Origin: Clostridiaceae bacterium
GTDB taxonomy: Bacteria; Bacillota; Clostridia; DSM-8532
Assembly (NCBI GenBank): GCA_012519655.1
Contig: JAAYPS010000162.1
Location: forward strand, 1 to 38,711
Length of the DNA stretch: 38,711 nucleotides
Direction of reading: 5' to 3'
A program made the position numbers and the translations under genes. The first letter of the stretch is position 1; every line of letters starts with the position of its first letter. The notes below the pieces were generated by a model that searched no databases, had not been told where the DNA came from, and worked only from the letters and a program-made list of their open reading frames with translations. Below are positions 26,784 to 35,437 of this stretch, one piece after another.

Positions 26784-27683
26784 TTATCCTTTTACTGCAC
26801 CAATCATAATACCCTTTAGAAAATACTTTTGGAAGAAGGGATATACAAATAGAATGGGCAGTATTGTCAGCATAGTAATAGTGAAACGTACCGACGTTGG
26901 AGTTAGTAATGTTGCAGGATCAATATTTGCAGCAGCTTCGGGATTTGTTTTCAATACCTCGGCAAGCGCTGAAGCTTCTCTTAAATACAAGTAAAGTGTA
27001 TACTGCAGTGTGAACAGGCGAGTTCTGCTTGTATATAACACTGTATCCATAAAAGAGTTCCACTGACCTACGGCAGCAAAAACAGCAATTGTGGCTATAA
27101 TGGGCTTAATCAGTGGGAATATAATTTGGGTATATCTGCGTAAATAACCCGCTCCATCAATTTCTGCCGATTCTTCCAGCGATGGAGGAATGGATTCTAT
27201 ATAGGTTTTACATAAAATCAAATTAAAAGGTGATACCAATGCTGGTAGAATGTATACTAGATAATTGTTTATGAGACCTAGGTTTTTATAAGTAACATAT
27301 ACAGGAATAATACCTGCGCTAAAATACATGGTTGCAACAATAAAACGGTACCAGAACTTCCTACCCCAGAATTCAAGCTTACTCAATGTATACCCTGGGA
27401 ACGAAGCAGAAATTATTGAAATTAAAGTTCCCAATACTGTTCGGGTCAAAGAGATCCATGCTGCTTGTGGTAAATTCTTTATTTTAAAGGCGCTTAAATA
27501 GTTCTCAATATGAATCCCTCTCGGATATAGCATAATCCTCCCCATTGAAACTAATGAGTTGTCACTGATTGAGTTAATCAGGATATAGTAAAAGGGGAAA
27601 ATGCATATAATTGTAAAAAGCCCGAAAAATGTATAGTTTATTATGTTGAATATAGCACTCCCTACAGTTAGTTTTCTCCTCAT
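26784..27683 (-). CDS. Carbohydrate ABC transporter permease (YtcP/LplC type)
   Basis: A 299-residue inner-membrane permease with six predicted helices. The EAA loop that contacts the ATPase reads EESAEIDGAGYLRRYTQIIFPLIKP, with the family's usual G. Length and the ending GIMIGAVKG are typical of the LplC/YtcP group, which handles oligosaccharides such as polygalacturonate or other complex glycans. GGGGGGAC precedes the ATG. It lies 11 bases downstream of the partner permease, so the two are co-translated. No ATPase gene is nearby; these importers normally share an MsmX-type ATPase coded elsewhere. Confidence 0.95.
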   Translation of the reverse strand: MRRKLTVGSAIFNIINYTFFGLFTIICIFPFYYILINSISDNSLVSMGRIMLYPRGIHIENYLSAFKIKNLPQAAWISLTRTVLGTLISIISASFPGYTLSKLEFWGRKFWYRFIVATMYFSAGIIPVYVTYKNLGLINNYLVYILPALVSPFNLILCKTYIESIPPSLEESAEIDGAGYLRRYTQIIFPLIKPIIATIAVFAAVGQWNSFMDTVLYTSRTRLFTLQYTLYLYLREASALAEVLKTNPEAAANIDPATLLTPTSVRFTITMLTILPILFVYPFFQKYFLKGIMIGAVKG

Positions 27684-27694
27684 TATTGTCCCCC

Positions 27695-28645
27695 CTAAAA
27701 TATACTATCGCCACGAACCAACTTAGAAAACCAGTTAGCAGTAAACAACAATATAAGGCTTATAATAGATTTTGTCATTCCTACGGCAGTTGCATATGAA
27801 ATATTGTTGCCTTGAATACCTTGGTTGTACACATAAAGGTCAAGAACCTCAATATATTCCTTGTTCATAGCAGTCTGGAAAATGTAGTACTGCTCCATAC
27901 CGTTATTTAATAAATTCCCTATGGAAAGCATGAGCAAAACAAAGAATGTGGGCAATAAGCCAGGTACTGTAATGTAAAGCATTTTGGAAAAACGTCCAGC
28001 TCCATCAATTTCTGCTGCTTCATATAACTCTGTATCAATAGAAGTTAGTGCAGATATATATAGAATCGCATTCCAACCAAGGTTTTTCCATTGCCCGTAA
28101 GCCCATTGAGTAATCCATACATTCTTACTTGTTCCAAGAAAGGCAATGGGTGTTTCGATTAGCCCAAATTTTAGCAGCACATTGTTAACTAAACCATCAT
28201 TTATAGAAAACAGTGACCATACAACTGAATACACTAAAACCCAGCTTATAAAGTGTGGTATTGTTGTTAAAGTTTGAACTGCCTTACGATATCTTTTTGA
28301 ACTGATTTCACCAAGAAAGATGGCAAATATCATGGGAAGTATCGATGTTGCCATTCCCAAAAAGCTCATAACCAACGTATTTCTCAATACTCTAACTATG
28401 TCATCCCGTAATATTGGATTACTAAAAGGTACTAGAAAATATTTCAAACCTACAAAATTAGTATCCAACAGTTTATGTCCTGCTTTATAATCAAAAAAAG
28501 CAAAGCTCCATCCAAACAAGGGTACATAGGAAAAAATAAAAGTAGCGATTAAAAAGGGCAGGGTCATCAAAAAAAGTTTTTTACCACCTATTTCTTTTGC
28601 TGTAGAATGCTTTTTCTTTTTATTTATGTTTTTTGGAAAGACCAT
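27695..28645 (-). CDS. Carbohydrate ABC transporter permease (LplB/YteP type)
   Basis: A 316-residue permease, first gene of the transporter operon. After a very basic N-terminus (KNINKKKKHSTAKEIGGKK) there are six helices. The EAA loop reads ELYEAAEIDGAGRFSKMLYITVPG. The ending NWFSKLVRGDSIF is the family's typical C-terminus. AAGGAGG lies 10 bases before the ATG. With the LplC-type permease and the downstream lipoprotein it forms the three-gene CUT1-type importer set. The fucosidases flanking the operon suggest a fucosylated oligosaccharide as substrate; that is inference from context. Confidence 0.95.
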   Translation of the reverse strand: MVFPKNINKKKKHSTAKEIGGKKLFLMTLPFLIATFIFSYVPLFGWSFAFFDYKAGHKLLDTNFVGLKYFLVPFSNPILRDDIVRVLRNTLVMSFLGMATSILPMIFAIFLGEISSKRYRKAVQTLTTIPHFISWVLVYSVVWSLFSINDGLVNNVLLKFGLIETPIAFLGTSKNVWITQWAYGQWKNLGWNAILYISALTSIDTELYEAAEIDGAGRFSKMLYITVPGLLPTFFVLLMLSIGNLLNNGMEQYYIFQTAMNKEYIEVLDLYVYNQGIQGNNISYATAVGMTKSIISLILLFTANWFSKLVRGDSIF

Positions 28646-28749
28646 TCCGATGAATCCTCCTTAATTCTAGAAATAACTCGCTCATTAAACTACATCAACA
28701 CACTGTCTATGGTTTCAAAGACCTATAGTATTATAAAGAATAAAATCTA

Positions 28750-28787
28750 TAGTTTGATAATTATAAACTAAAACACCAATCTGTCAC
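28750..28787 (-). promoter_or_regulatory. Promoter and overlapping dyad of the sugar ABC operon
   Basis: The minus strand has -35 GTGACA (28787-28782), a 16-base spacer and -10 TATAAT (28765-28760). A dyad TAGTTT...AAACTA (28750-28770) covers the -10 box, a good position for a repressor. The rest of the 470-bp gap up to 29117 has no gene; it holds a TTTTGAACA motif at 28833-28841. Confidence 0.6.
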
Positions 28788-29055
28788 AATTGTTCTCCTG
28801 TAACTTTAAGAGTTCATGAGGATTGTTTTCTGTTTTGAACACATATTAGAAACACATAATATAGTTCATTTAGCATATCTTACAATTTAAAGTATATCTT
28901 GCTTATGTTTTTTAGTAAATTGCACTAATTATATAAATTGATACAAATTATGAACAAAATATTAACAGGCCTTCAACAAAAACATATTGATTTTCTTTAT
29001 TTACTTTATTTTTTAAAACTACCAAACTTGGCTAATCTACAATCATTTATTTGTT

Positions 29056-29087
29056 GCAATTAGTATCATAATTATGATACTAATTGC
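29056..29087. repeat. Perfect 32-bp palindrome
   Basis: The arm GCAATTAGTATCATAA is followed at once by its exact reverse complement, with no spacer. It lies 30 bases beyond the stop of the UroD-fold gene. It could be a loop-poor terminator without a U tract, a protein-binding dyad, or a cruciform site. Confidence 0.9.
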
Positions 29088-29117
29088 CTGCGAGAATACT
29101 GATTTGTTGCGTATTTT

Positions 29118-30194
29118 CTATCTTTTACATGACATTTTTTCGACAAATTTAACAATATCCCTAGCTTCCGTCTCATTCTCAGCATCATTAACAATCAAAT
29201 GGAGGCCCTTTGGTGATAGCTCTTCAAGCAGTATCTTCAATTCATGTTTTTTAGGAAATAGTATAAGGCCCTTACCAGCTTCTTGGATTCGCTTTAATAC
29301 CGGGATAAAATCTGACGTCGGTGGCTGACCTGCTACAGGAGTCCATTGAATCATGTTGAGTTTCTCTAGAGATAATATCATATCTAAATGACGGATTTGT
29401 TCTTGACCATCAAGATGATAAATTGAATGATCCAACCATTGTGTTGCTCTCTCAAGCTCTATCATTGCGAACTCTTCAAACATGTCAGGTGATATCATCA
29501 CAGAAAAATCCACCTGTAAGTGCTGGTGTTTTCCAGGTGACCATGTATTCATCCACCCATGGGCGCTTCCTCCCTCGTTATTTTCACGAATAATATCAAA
29601 TATTTCTTCGCTGGATTGAATGTATCCATCATATATTGCCTCAATACACTGTTTCACCCAGTCGGGATTGTCAATTAAATCAAATAATAGATCGCTAGAT
29701 CCTCTTAAATGCTCAAGAGCATCAATAATTCCACAGTTGTCCGGCACTGAAACAAAATACTTGCCCATTCCTTCCTTGGAAAGATATCTCATGCATTCCT
29801 TTTCTACCTTGAGAATACTATCGTCTCCAATGTATTCGGGTATTTCTCCATCCTCCATAGAAGCTTCGTACCAAACTGTATCTTTTGAGAAACTAAATTT
29901 TGCATTCTTAAAATATTTAGCGTGTCCTGCTGTACCAAAATTTGTCCAGAGGACAGGATGTGCCTCACCCCCGAAATATGTGTTTTCAAAGCGGTGCATT
30001 TGCCTTTTATGTACCCATTCGCCATCAGTAAAATAGTGGAATAGATCCTCGGGGCTTTCGGGCATTTTCTCGCGCACGTAGTTATGACTATCCTTTAAAG
30101 CTGTAACAGATATACATGCCCTGTCAATGATTTCGTTATTCCATAGAGCTTCAAGACGTTGCTTTGATTTATCCCAATCATCCTTAAATAACAT
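29118..30194 (-). CDS. Uroporphyrinogen decarboxylase-fold protein (UroD/MetE-like TIM barrel)
   Basis: A 358-residue protein of the UroD-like superfamily that occurs beside glycosidase and sugar-transport genes in Firmicutes. It is not HemE: the HemE start and substrate arginines are not seen. Visible segments include WNNEIIDRACISVTALKD, DNCGIIDALEHLRGSSDLLFDLIDNP, VDFSVMISPDMFEEFAMIELERA, and HLDGQEQIRHLDMILSLEKLNMIQWTPVAGQPP. The conserved HLDG may hold metal or substrate. The frame runs to 30266, but GGAGG lies 6 bases before the ATG at 30194, which begins the usual MLFKDDWDKSKQR. The reaction is unknown. It is divergent from the GH95 gene and shares its control region. Confidence 0.8.
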   Translation of the reverse strand: MLFKDDWDKSKQRLEALWNNEIIDRACISVTALKDSHNYVREKMPESPEDLFHYFTDGEWVHKRQMHRFENTYFGGEAHPVLWTNFGTAGHAKYFKNAKFSFSKDTVWYEASMEDGEIPEYIGDDSILKVEKECMRYLSKEGMGKYFVSVPDNCGIIDALEHLRGSSDLLFDLIDNPDWVKQCIEAIYDGYIQSSEEIFDIIRENNEGGSAHGWMNTWSPGKHQHLQVDFSVMISPDMFEEFAMIELERATQWLDHSIYHLDGQEQIRHLDMILSLEKLNMIQWTPVAGQPPTSDFIPVLKRIQEAGKGLILFPKKHELKILLEELSPKGLHLIVNDAENETEARDIVKFVEKMSCKR

Positions 30195-30355
30195 GTTTAC
30201 CTCCATTTTTATAATCATTGAAAATACAAAAGGATATTCAGAGTTTTTGTTCATATCCATACACAAAACAGTTGATTGATCATTCTTACAAATTCTATTA
30301 TATATCTTACGGATTATTTATAACAATTGAACAAATTATAAGATTTTGAACAAAC

Positions 30356-30429
30356 ATAGAATACATTCTATCAATTACCATATACATTCATAAATTTGTT
30401 TGACAGGTTTCTTTCACACATGATAGAAT
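30356..30429 (+). promoter_or_regulatory. Promoter of the GH95 gene with upstream palindrome
   Basis: The plus strand has -35 TTGACA (30400-30405), an 18-base spacer and -10 TAGAAT (30424-30429). A palindrome ATAGAAT-AC-ATTCTAT (30356-30371) lies just upstream, and its half-site ATAGAAT recurs over the -10 box. Two TTGAACAAA direct repeats (30327-30335 and 30346-30354) lie further upstream, toward the UroD-fold gene. Confidence 0.7.
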
Positions 30430-30499
30430 GCAAAATAATCATTGCCGCAACACTCTCGAAATCTTAATTTGACTGTTGATAGGAAAGGTGGATGCAGAA

Positions 30500-32827
30500 T
30501 TGGTTACTAATAATAAAAACACATCCTTCGAAAATGACTATTTAAAGCTCTGGTATCGACAGCCTGCTTCTCGATGGCAGGAAGCTATGCCCCTTGGAAA
30601 TGGTAGAATGGGTGCAATGATAACTGGTGATCCCGTTAAAGAAATTATTGACTTAACCGAGATTACCTGTTTCTCAGGAGAAATACATAATAATGACACA
30701 TACAAGGAATCTCACTATTATTTCTATAAAGCCAGAGAAGCACTTATTAATAAAGACTATCCTCTGTCTCAGAAGTACCTACAGCAATATATTGGGGAGC
30801 GGCAAAATTATGGAACCCATCTTCCCCTAGGTCATTTGGTTATCACTACAGAGCATAAAGATATGAATGTTAGTAATTATATCCGCAGCCTCAATTTGAA
30901 TACAGCTGTGTCAGAAGTATCTTACAATATTAATAGCCATTCTTTTTATTCTCGTACTGCATTTATCTCTAATCCACAACAGATTATGATAATTAAATTC
31001 GAAGCCGAAGATGGTTGTTTGAATCTTGCTCTTTCCCTTGATGGAGGCAATAACCCGTATCAGGTTTGTGTTGACGAAACTGGTTATTTTCTTACAGGAA
31101 ATGCTTTTGAAAGTAAGCATAGTGATGGAAAAACCGGTGTTTCTTTTGCAGCAGAACTACATGTTGAATCAACTGGCGGCTCAGTTTACACAGAAAATAA
31201 ACAGATTTATATTGCAGATGCAAAAAGTGCCATCGTGTATATTGCCATTGAGACCGATTTCAAAGGATTAAAGCCTATTAAACTATGTAGGCAAAGGATT
31301 CAAAAAGCACTATCTTATTCATTTGATGAACTTTTACAAAATCATATTAATGATTATCAGGAACTGTTTAATAGAGTTAATTTTTATTTGGGCGAATCAG
31401 AAGGCTTACCAACCGACGTGCTTGTTAAACAAGTACAGGAAGGCAGTGTTAGTCCCTATTTAACCTCACTAATGTTTCAGTACGGACGATACCTTCTGAT
31501 ATCATCATCCCGGCATAATTCCCCATTGCCAACTCAGCTTCAGGGAGTATGGAATGACTCTGTTGCTTGCAATATAGGCTGGACATGTGATATGCACCTG
31601 GATATCAATACCCAGATGAATTATTGGCCGGTTGAAACAACTAATCTATCAGAATGTCATGTACCATTGTTTCAGTGGATAGAAAATTCCCTTGTACCAT
31701 CAGGCAGGAAGACCGCCCGCTTATTCTACAATCTAAACGGATGGGTTGCTGAGCTGGTTTCCAACGCTTGGGGCTATACAAACCCTTATTGGCACATCAA
31801 CCTTAGCCCTTGCCCAACTGGCGGCGCATGGATTGCAACTCATCTATGGGAACATTATCTTTTTACACAGGACAAGGACTTTCTACAAGAACATGTCCTT
31901 CCTGTTATTGAAGAAGCTGCAATCTTTTTTATGGGATATTTGTTTGAGGATCCTGAAACAGGACACCTTACCTCCGGACCTTCGATATCTCCAGAAAATC
32001 ATTTTTTGGTTGATGGAAAACCATATAGTGCTTCCATTGGACCAGTGTATGAAATCGTAGTAATTCGTGAAATTTTTGATATATACCTAAAATCATGTGA
32101 AATATTAGGTATTTCAGGAGACTTCTTCGAAAATGTAAAAGACGCAAAAAATGCATTACCACCCTTTAAGATCAGTGAAAATGGTGAGTTAATGGAATGG
32201 AGCCACAACTATAAAGCCTCAGATCCCCAGCATAGACATACCAGCCACCTGCTTGCACTGTTTCCATTCTCCCAAATTACACCCGAACACACCCCCGATC
32301 TTGCTCGGGCAGCCAGAGTCACAATTGAAAAACGGATGACACCTGAAGAAATCTGGGAAGATACTGGCTGGGCACGTTCTATGTTGATGCTGTATTCAGC
32401 AAGGCTAAAGGACGGTAGGGCAGCATTTGATCATATACTAAATATGCAGCAAAAGCTCACCAATCCCAACCTTATGGTGAAGCATCCACCAACCCGGGGG
32501 GCCCCATCATTTGCGGATGTATATGAGTTGGATGGTAATACTGGTTTGACTGCATGTATTGCTGAGCTATTACTGCAGAGCCATAATGATGAAATTGAAC
32601 TTCTTCCTGCGCTTCCAGATTCCTGGGAAACTGGTTCTATCAGTGGTCTGTGCGCCCGTGGAGGATTCGTTATTAATATGGAGTGGAAAGACCTTTCTCT
32701 AATTAAGGTTCAGGTGTATTCCTTAAGTGACAACATATGCAAAATTCGTTATGGTGATAGAGCAATTAAGCTTGTTACCGAAACAAAGCACACCTATTGC
32801 TACGATGGAAACTTAGAACCATGGTGA
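30500..32827 (+). CDS. Alpha-L-fucosidase-like GH95
   Basis: An inverting GH95 enzyme, usually specific for alpha-1,2-linked L-fucose, with some members acting on alpha-L-galactose. The 775-residue protein has the N-terminal beta domain start LKLWYRQPASRWQEAMPLGNGRMGAM and an (alpha/alpha)6 barrel with DINTQMNYWPVETTNLSECH. The general acid is E499 in SGPSISPEN. HTSHLLALFPFSQITPEHTPDLARAA and EEIWEDTGWARSMLMLYSARLKDG are further barrel hallmarks. There is no signal peptide. The frame opens with TTG at 30476, but AAGGTGG lies 8 bases before a TTG at 30500, the likelier start. Where characterised enzymes read NIN in the active site, this one reads DIN. Confidence 0.93.
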   Translation: MVTNNKNTSFENDYLKLWYRQPASRWQEAMPLGNGRMGAMITGDPVKEIIDLTEITCFSGEIHNNDTYKESHYYFYKAREALINKDYPLSQKYLQQYIGERQNYGTHLPLGHLVITTEHKDMNVSNYIRSLNLNTAVSEVSYNINSHSFYSRTAFISNPQQIMIIKFEAEDGCLNLALSLDGGNNPYQVCVDETGYFLTGNAFESKHSDGKTGVSFAAELHVESTGGSVYTENKQIYIADAKSAIVYIAIETDFKGLKPIKLCRQRIQKALSYSFDELLQNHINDYQELFNRVNFYLGESEGLPTDVLVKQVQEGSVSPYLTSLMFQYGRYLLISSSRHNSPLPTQLQGVWNDSVACNIGWTCDMHLDINTQMNYWPVETTNLSECHVPLFQWIENSLVPSGRKTARLFYNLNGWVAELVSNAWGYTNPYWHINLSPCPTGGAWIATHLWEHYLFTQDKDFLQEHVLPVIEEAAIFFMGYLFEDPETGHLTSGPSISPENHFLVDGKPYSASIGPVYEIVVIREIFDIYLKSCEILGISGDFFENVKDAKNALPPFKISENGELMEWSHNYKASDPQHRHTSHLLALFPFSQITPEHTPDLARAARVTIEKRMTPEEIWEDTGWARSMLMLYSARLKDGRAAFDHILNMQQKLTNPNLMVKHPPTRGAPSFADVYELDGNTGLTACIAELLLQSHNDEIELLPALPDSWETGSISGLCARGGFVINMEWKDLSLIKVQVYSLSDNICKIRYGDRAIKLVTETKHTYCYDGNLEPW

Positions 32828-32912
32828 CATCAGATTTTGTATCTGATCATCAGGCGTATTCTTCTACAATAACTGTATTGGACAGTTAAATTACAAACAG
32901 AGATAAAAAAAC

Positions 32913-32947
32913 GGCATAGCCTTGAAATCAGCTATGCCAATTTTTTT
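32913..32947. terminator. Bidirectional intrinsic terminator
   Basis: A perfect 8-bp stem GGCATAGC/GCTATGCC with a 10-base loop has a T-run on both strands: AATTTTTTT on plus, GTTTTTTT on minus. It ends both the GH95 gene and the convergent thrS gene. Confidence 0.93.
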
Positions 32948-32974
32948 GATAATCCCTATTTGAAAGGAGCATTA

Positions 32975-34729
32975 CTACTCCATTTCTTTTTTAAGCATAT
33001 CAATAAATTCAGTAACACCAATGCTACCCTTGTCTCCTTCATCCCTCTTACGAACTGAAACTTCTCTACTCTCCAATTCTTTTTGACCGACAATGAGCAT
33101 ATATGGTATTTTCTCCAATTGAGCTTCACGTATTTTGTAACCTACTTTTTCACTCCTTGTATCAACTTCACAACGGAAACCATGTTTCTTAAACTCATCC
33201 ATGATCTCTGTAGCGTAATCAATAAACCTATCAGAAATAGGTAATATTTTTATCTGTACAGGAGCTAGCCACAATGGGAACTTACCTGCAAAGTGTTCTA
33301 TTAGGATTCCAATAAATCTTTCTATCGAACCAAGCACAACCCTATGGATCATAATTGGTCTATGCTTCTCTCCATCCGCCCCTATATATTCTGATTCAAA
33401 TCTCAAAGGTAATTGGAAATCCAACTGGATGGTTCCACACTGCCATGTTCTACCCATAGAATCTTCTAAATGAAAGTCAATCTTAGGTCCATAAAACGCA
33501 CCATCGCCTTCATTTATTACATAATCTATTCCGCATGAATCAAGTGCTTTTTTTAATGCATCTGTTGCCAGCTCCCAATCTTCTTCACTGCCCATACTAT
33601 CTTCTGGACGTGTGGATAGCTCTATATGATATTTAAACCCAAACTTGCTATACACCTCATCAATCAAACTGATTACATTCATAATCTCGTCCGATATCTG
33701 CTCTTGAGTCATAAAAATATGAGCATCGTCCTGGGTGAAACTACGAACACGCATTAAACCATGCAACACCCCTGATTTTTCATGTCTGTGAACTAATCCA
33801 AGCTCGGCCATCCTAATGGGTAATTCACGGTATGAATGTGGTTGCATATTATAAACTAACATTGCTCCCGGACAGTTCATGGGTTTAATGGCAAAGTCCA
33901 TTTCATCTATTACAGTTGTATACATGTTTTCGCGGTAGTGATCCCAATGCCCAGATGTCTCCCATAGTTCTCGGTTCAGCATGATTGGAGTAGATATCTC
34001 TTCATATCCTTCTCTCACATGAAGTTTTCTCCAATAATCAATCAATAGATTTTTTAGAATCATTCCTTTAGGCAGGAAAAACGGGAAACCAGGTCCTTCA
34101 TCCATCATGGTAAATAAACCGAGTTCCTTGCCTAATCTTCTATGATCTCTTTGCTTTATTTCTTCTCTCCACTGGAGGTATTCTTCAAGTTGCTTATGGG
34201 TAGGAAAAGCTACGCCATAAATTCTTGTCAGCATTTTATTTTTCTCGCTGCCTCTCCAGTAAGCTCCTGCAATTGATGTTAAGCTAAAGGCTTTAATTAA
34301 ATTTGTATTTGTTACATGAGGGCCTGCACACATTTCTAAATATTCGCCCTGCTCATAGAAACCTAAGACTTCTTCGTCTGGCAAATCATGTATCAACTCT
34401 AGTTTATAGGGTTCTTCCTTGTCTGCCATCAGTTTTATAGCTTCTTCTCTGCTCATTTCAAAGTGTTTTAATTGCAGGTTTTCCTTAACAATTTTCTTCA
34501 TCTCTTTTTCTACTTCTTCAAGATGTTCTGCAGTAAATTCAAAGTCAAAGTCAAAATCATAGTAAAAGCCATCCTTAATGGCAGGTCCAATAGCACATTT
34601 TGCATTTGGGTACAGGCGTTTTACAGCTTGAGCTAAAATATGCGAAGCTGTGTGCCAAAAGGCTTTTTTCCCTTCTTCTTCTTCAAATTTATAGTCTTTT
34701 ACAGTTCCGTCCTTCATACTAACTTTCAT
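32975..34729 (-). CDS. thrS: Threonyl-tRNA synthetase without a full TGS domain
   Basis: Charges tRNA-Thr. The protein has the editing domain (HTASHILAQAVKRLYP, then EMCAGPHV) and the class II core with its zinc ligands: the cysteine of MNCPGAM, the histidine of QDDAHIF and the histidine of MIHRVVLGSIERF. Motif 2 lies in GLVHRHEKSGVLHGLMRVRSF. The anticodon-binding domain ends the protein. It is 584 residues, about 50 shorter than the common 635-645, and the deficit is at the N-terminus: only MKVSMKDGTVKDYKFEEEEG precedes the editing domain. The frame extends to 34762, but AAGGAGAT sits 6-8 bases before the ATG at 34729. A T-box leader controls it. Confidence 0.95.
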   Translation of the reverse strand: MKVSMKDGTVKDYKFEEEEGKKAFWHTASHILAQAVKRLYPNAKCAIGPAIKDGFYYDFDFDFEFTAEHLEEVEKEMKKIVKENLQLKHFEMSREEAIKLMADKEEPYKLELIHDLPDEEVLGFYEQGEYLEMCAGPHVTNTNLIKAFSLTSIAGAYWRGSEKNKMLTRIYGVAFPTHKQLEEYLQWREEIKQRDHRRLGKELGLFTMMDEGPGFPFFLPKGMILKNLLIDYWRKLHVREGYEEISTPIMLNRELWETSGHWDHYRENMYTTVIDEMDFAIKPMNCPGAMLVYNMQPHSYRELPIRMAELGLVHRHEKSGVLHGLMRVRSFTQDDAHIFMTQEQISDEIMNVISLIDEVYSKFGFKYHIELSTRPEDSMGSEEDWELATDALKKALDSCGIDYVINEGDGAFYGPKIDFHLEDSMGRTWQCGTIQLDFQLPLRFESEYIGADGEKHRPIMIHRVVLGSIERFIGILIEHFAGKFPLWLAPVQIKILPISDRFIDYATEIMDEFKKHGFRCEVDTRSEKVGYKIREAQLEKIPYMLIVGQKELESREVSVRKRDEGDKGSIGVTEFIDMLKKEME

Positions 34730-34829
34730 ATTCATATCTCCTTTCATATTCACCGCAAACAAAACTTCATGCCAACTTGTATAAACACTTACTCAACAAT
34801 ATAATCCGCTTGTGGCTAGCACATCTATT

Positions 34830-35105
34830 AATAAAATTGAAAAGCACCCTAAAATAATGGGTCTATCCCATCATTTAAGGGTGCATATACAACTGCACGG
34901 TTCCACCTTAACTTTTAACTTTCAGATTCTAACAAATCCTATCCTTTAACGCAGGCACACGGCAATGCTTACTAACTTCGGCATTACAGCTCCAGAGTGG
35001 TTTTCGTTTATTCTCCTGCATAAAAACTTACACCAAATACTGTTTTTTTCTCTGACTGATTCAAATAAACTACTGTTTCCTTCATCGCTTTTCCATATAA
35101 TATTA
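34830..35105 (-). promoter_or_regulatory. T-box leader of thrS
   Basis: On the minus strand the leader has the T-box bulge sequence AAGGTGGAACCGTGC (34909-34895), which pairs with the acceptor end of uncharged tRNA. An 18-bp terminator stem with two mismatches follows (GCACCCTTAAATGATGGG against its partner, 34844-34884), with TTTTCAATTTTATT after it. The 5' half holds the stem I region, with AACCACTCTGGAG on its 3' side; ACC or ACT there is a plausible Thr specifier. The leader's 5' end is at the promoter at 35112-35139. Confidence 0.93.
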
Positions 35106-35111
35106 ATGATT

Positions 35112-35139
35112 ATTATATCAAAACACATTACAATGTCAA
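35112..35139 (-). promoter_or_regulatory. Sigma-A promoter of the thrS leader
   Basis: Minus strand: consensus -35 TTGACA (35139-35134), a 16-base spacer and consensus -10 TATAAT (35117-35112). Confidence 0.85.
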
Positions 35140-35251
35140 TAATTTGAGATGATATGTGCGTTAAATCTGATCGATATTTGATAATGTCTCCCTATAAAAT
35201 ATCTTGTGTCACAGAAGGGAGTATATGTGTACTTACTATTCAGGTTCCTAT

Positions 35252-35437
35252 TTATCGCTTTATTATATAACCATTACATTCAAGAACGTTTATTGCACTT
35301 TCAAAATTTTCTTCTTTAGTTAAAATATAATCTGTATTATATGTTGACACTGCAAATATCCCAATCCCACCTTCTGCTAATAGTGTAGATATTTTTGCTA
35401 AAATGCCTACAAGGGAAAAGTCTAATCCAATAATCAA
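35252..35437 (-). pseudogene. ACT-domain protein remnant (C-terminal half)
   Basis: The 61 residues (GLDFSLVGILAKISTLLAEGGIGIFAVSTYNTDYILTKEE and on) match the second half of small two-part ACT-domain proteins of about 130 residues. The first half is missing. A TAA lies in frame two codons before the TTG at 35437, and the sequence upstream belongs to the YcxB-like gene whose stop it overlaps. There is no ribosome binding site of its own apart from possible coupling. It looks like a deletion product that fused onto the end of the neighbour. Confidence 0.75.

Noticed and set aside
29620-30036. Plus-strand open frame of 138 codons
   Set aside because: It is antisense to the UroD-fold gene, which has a good ribosome binding site and family motifs.
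34946-35147. Short open frames on both strands
   Set aside because: They fall inside the T-box leader of thrS.
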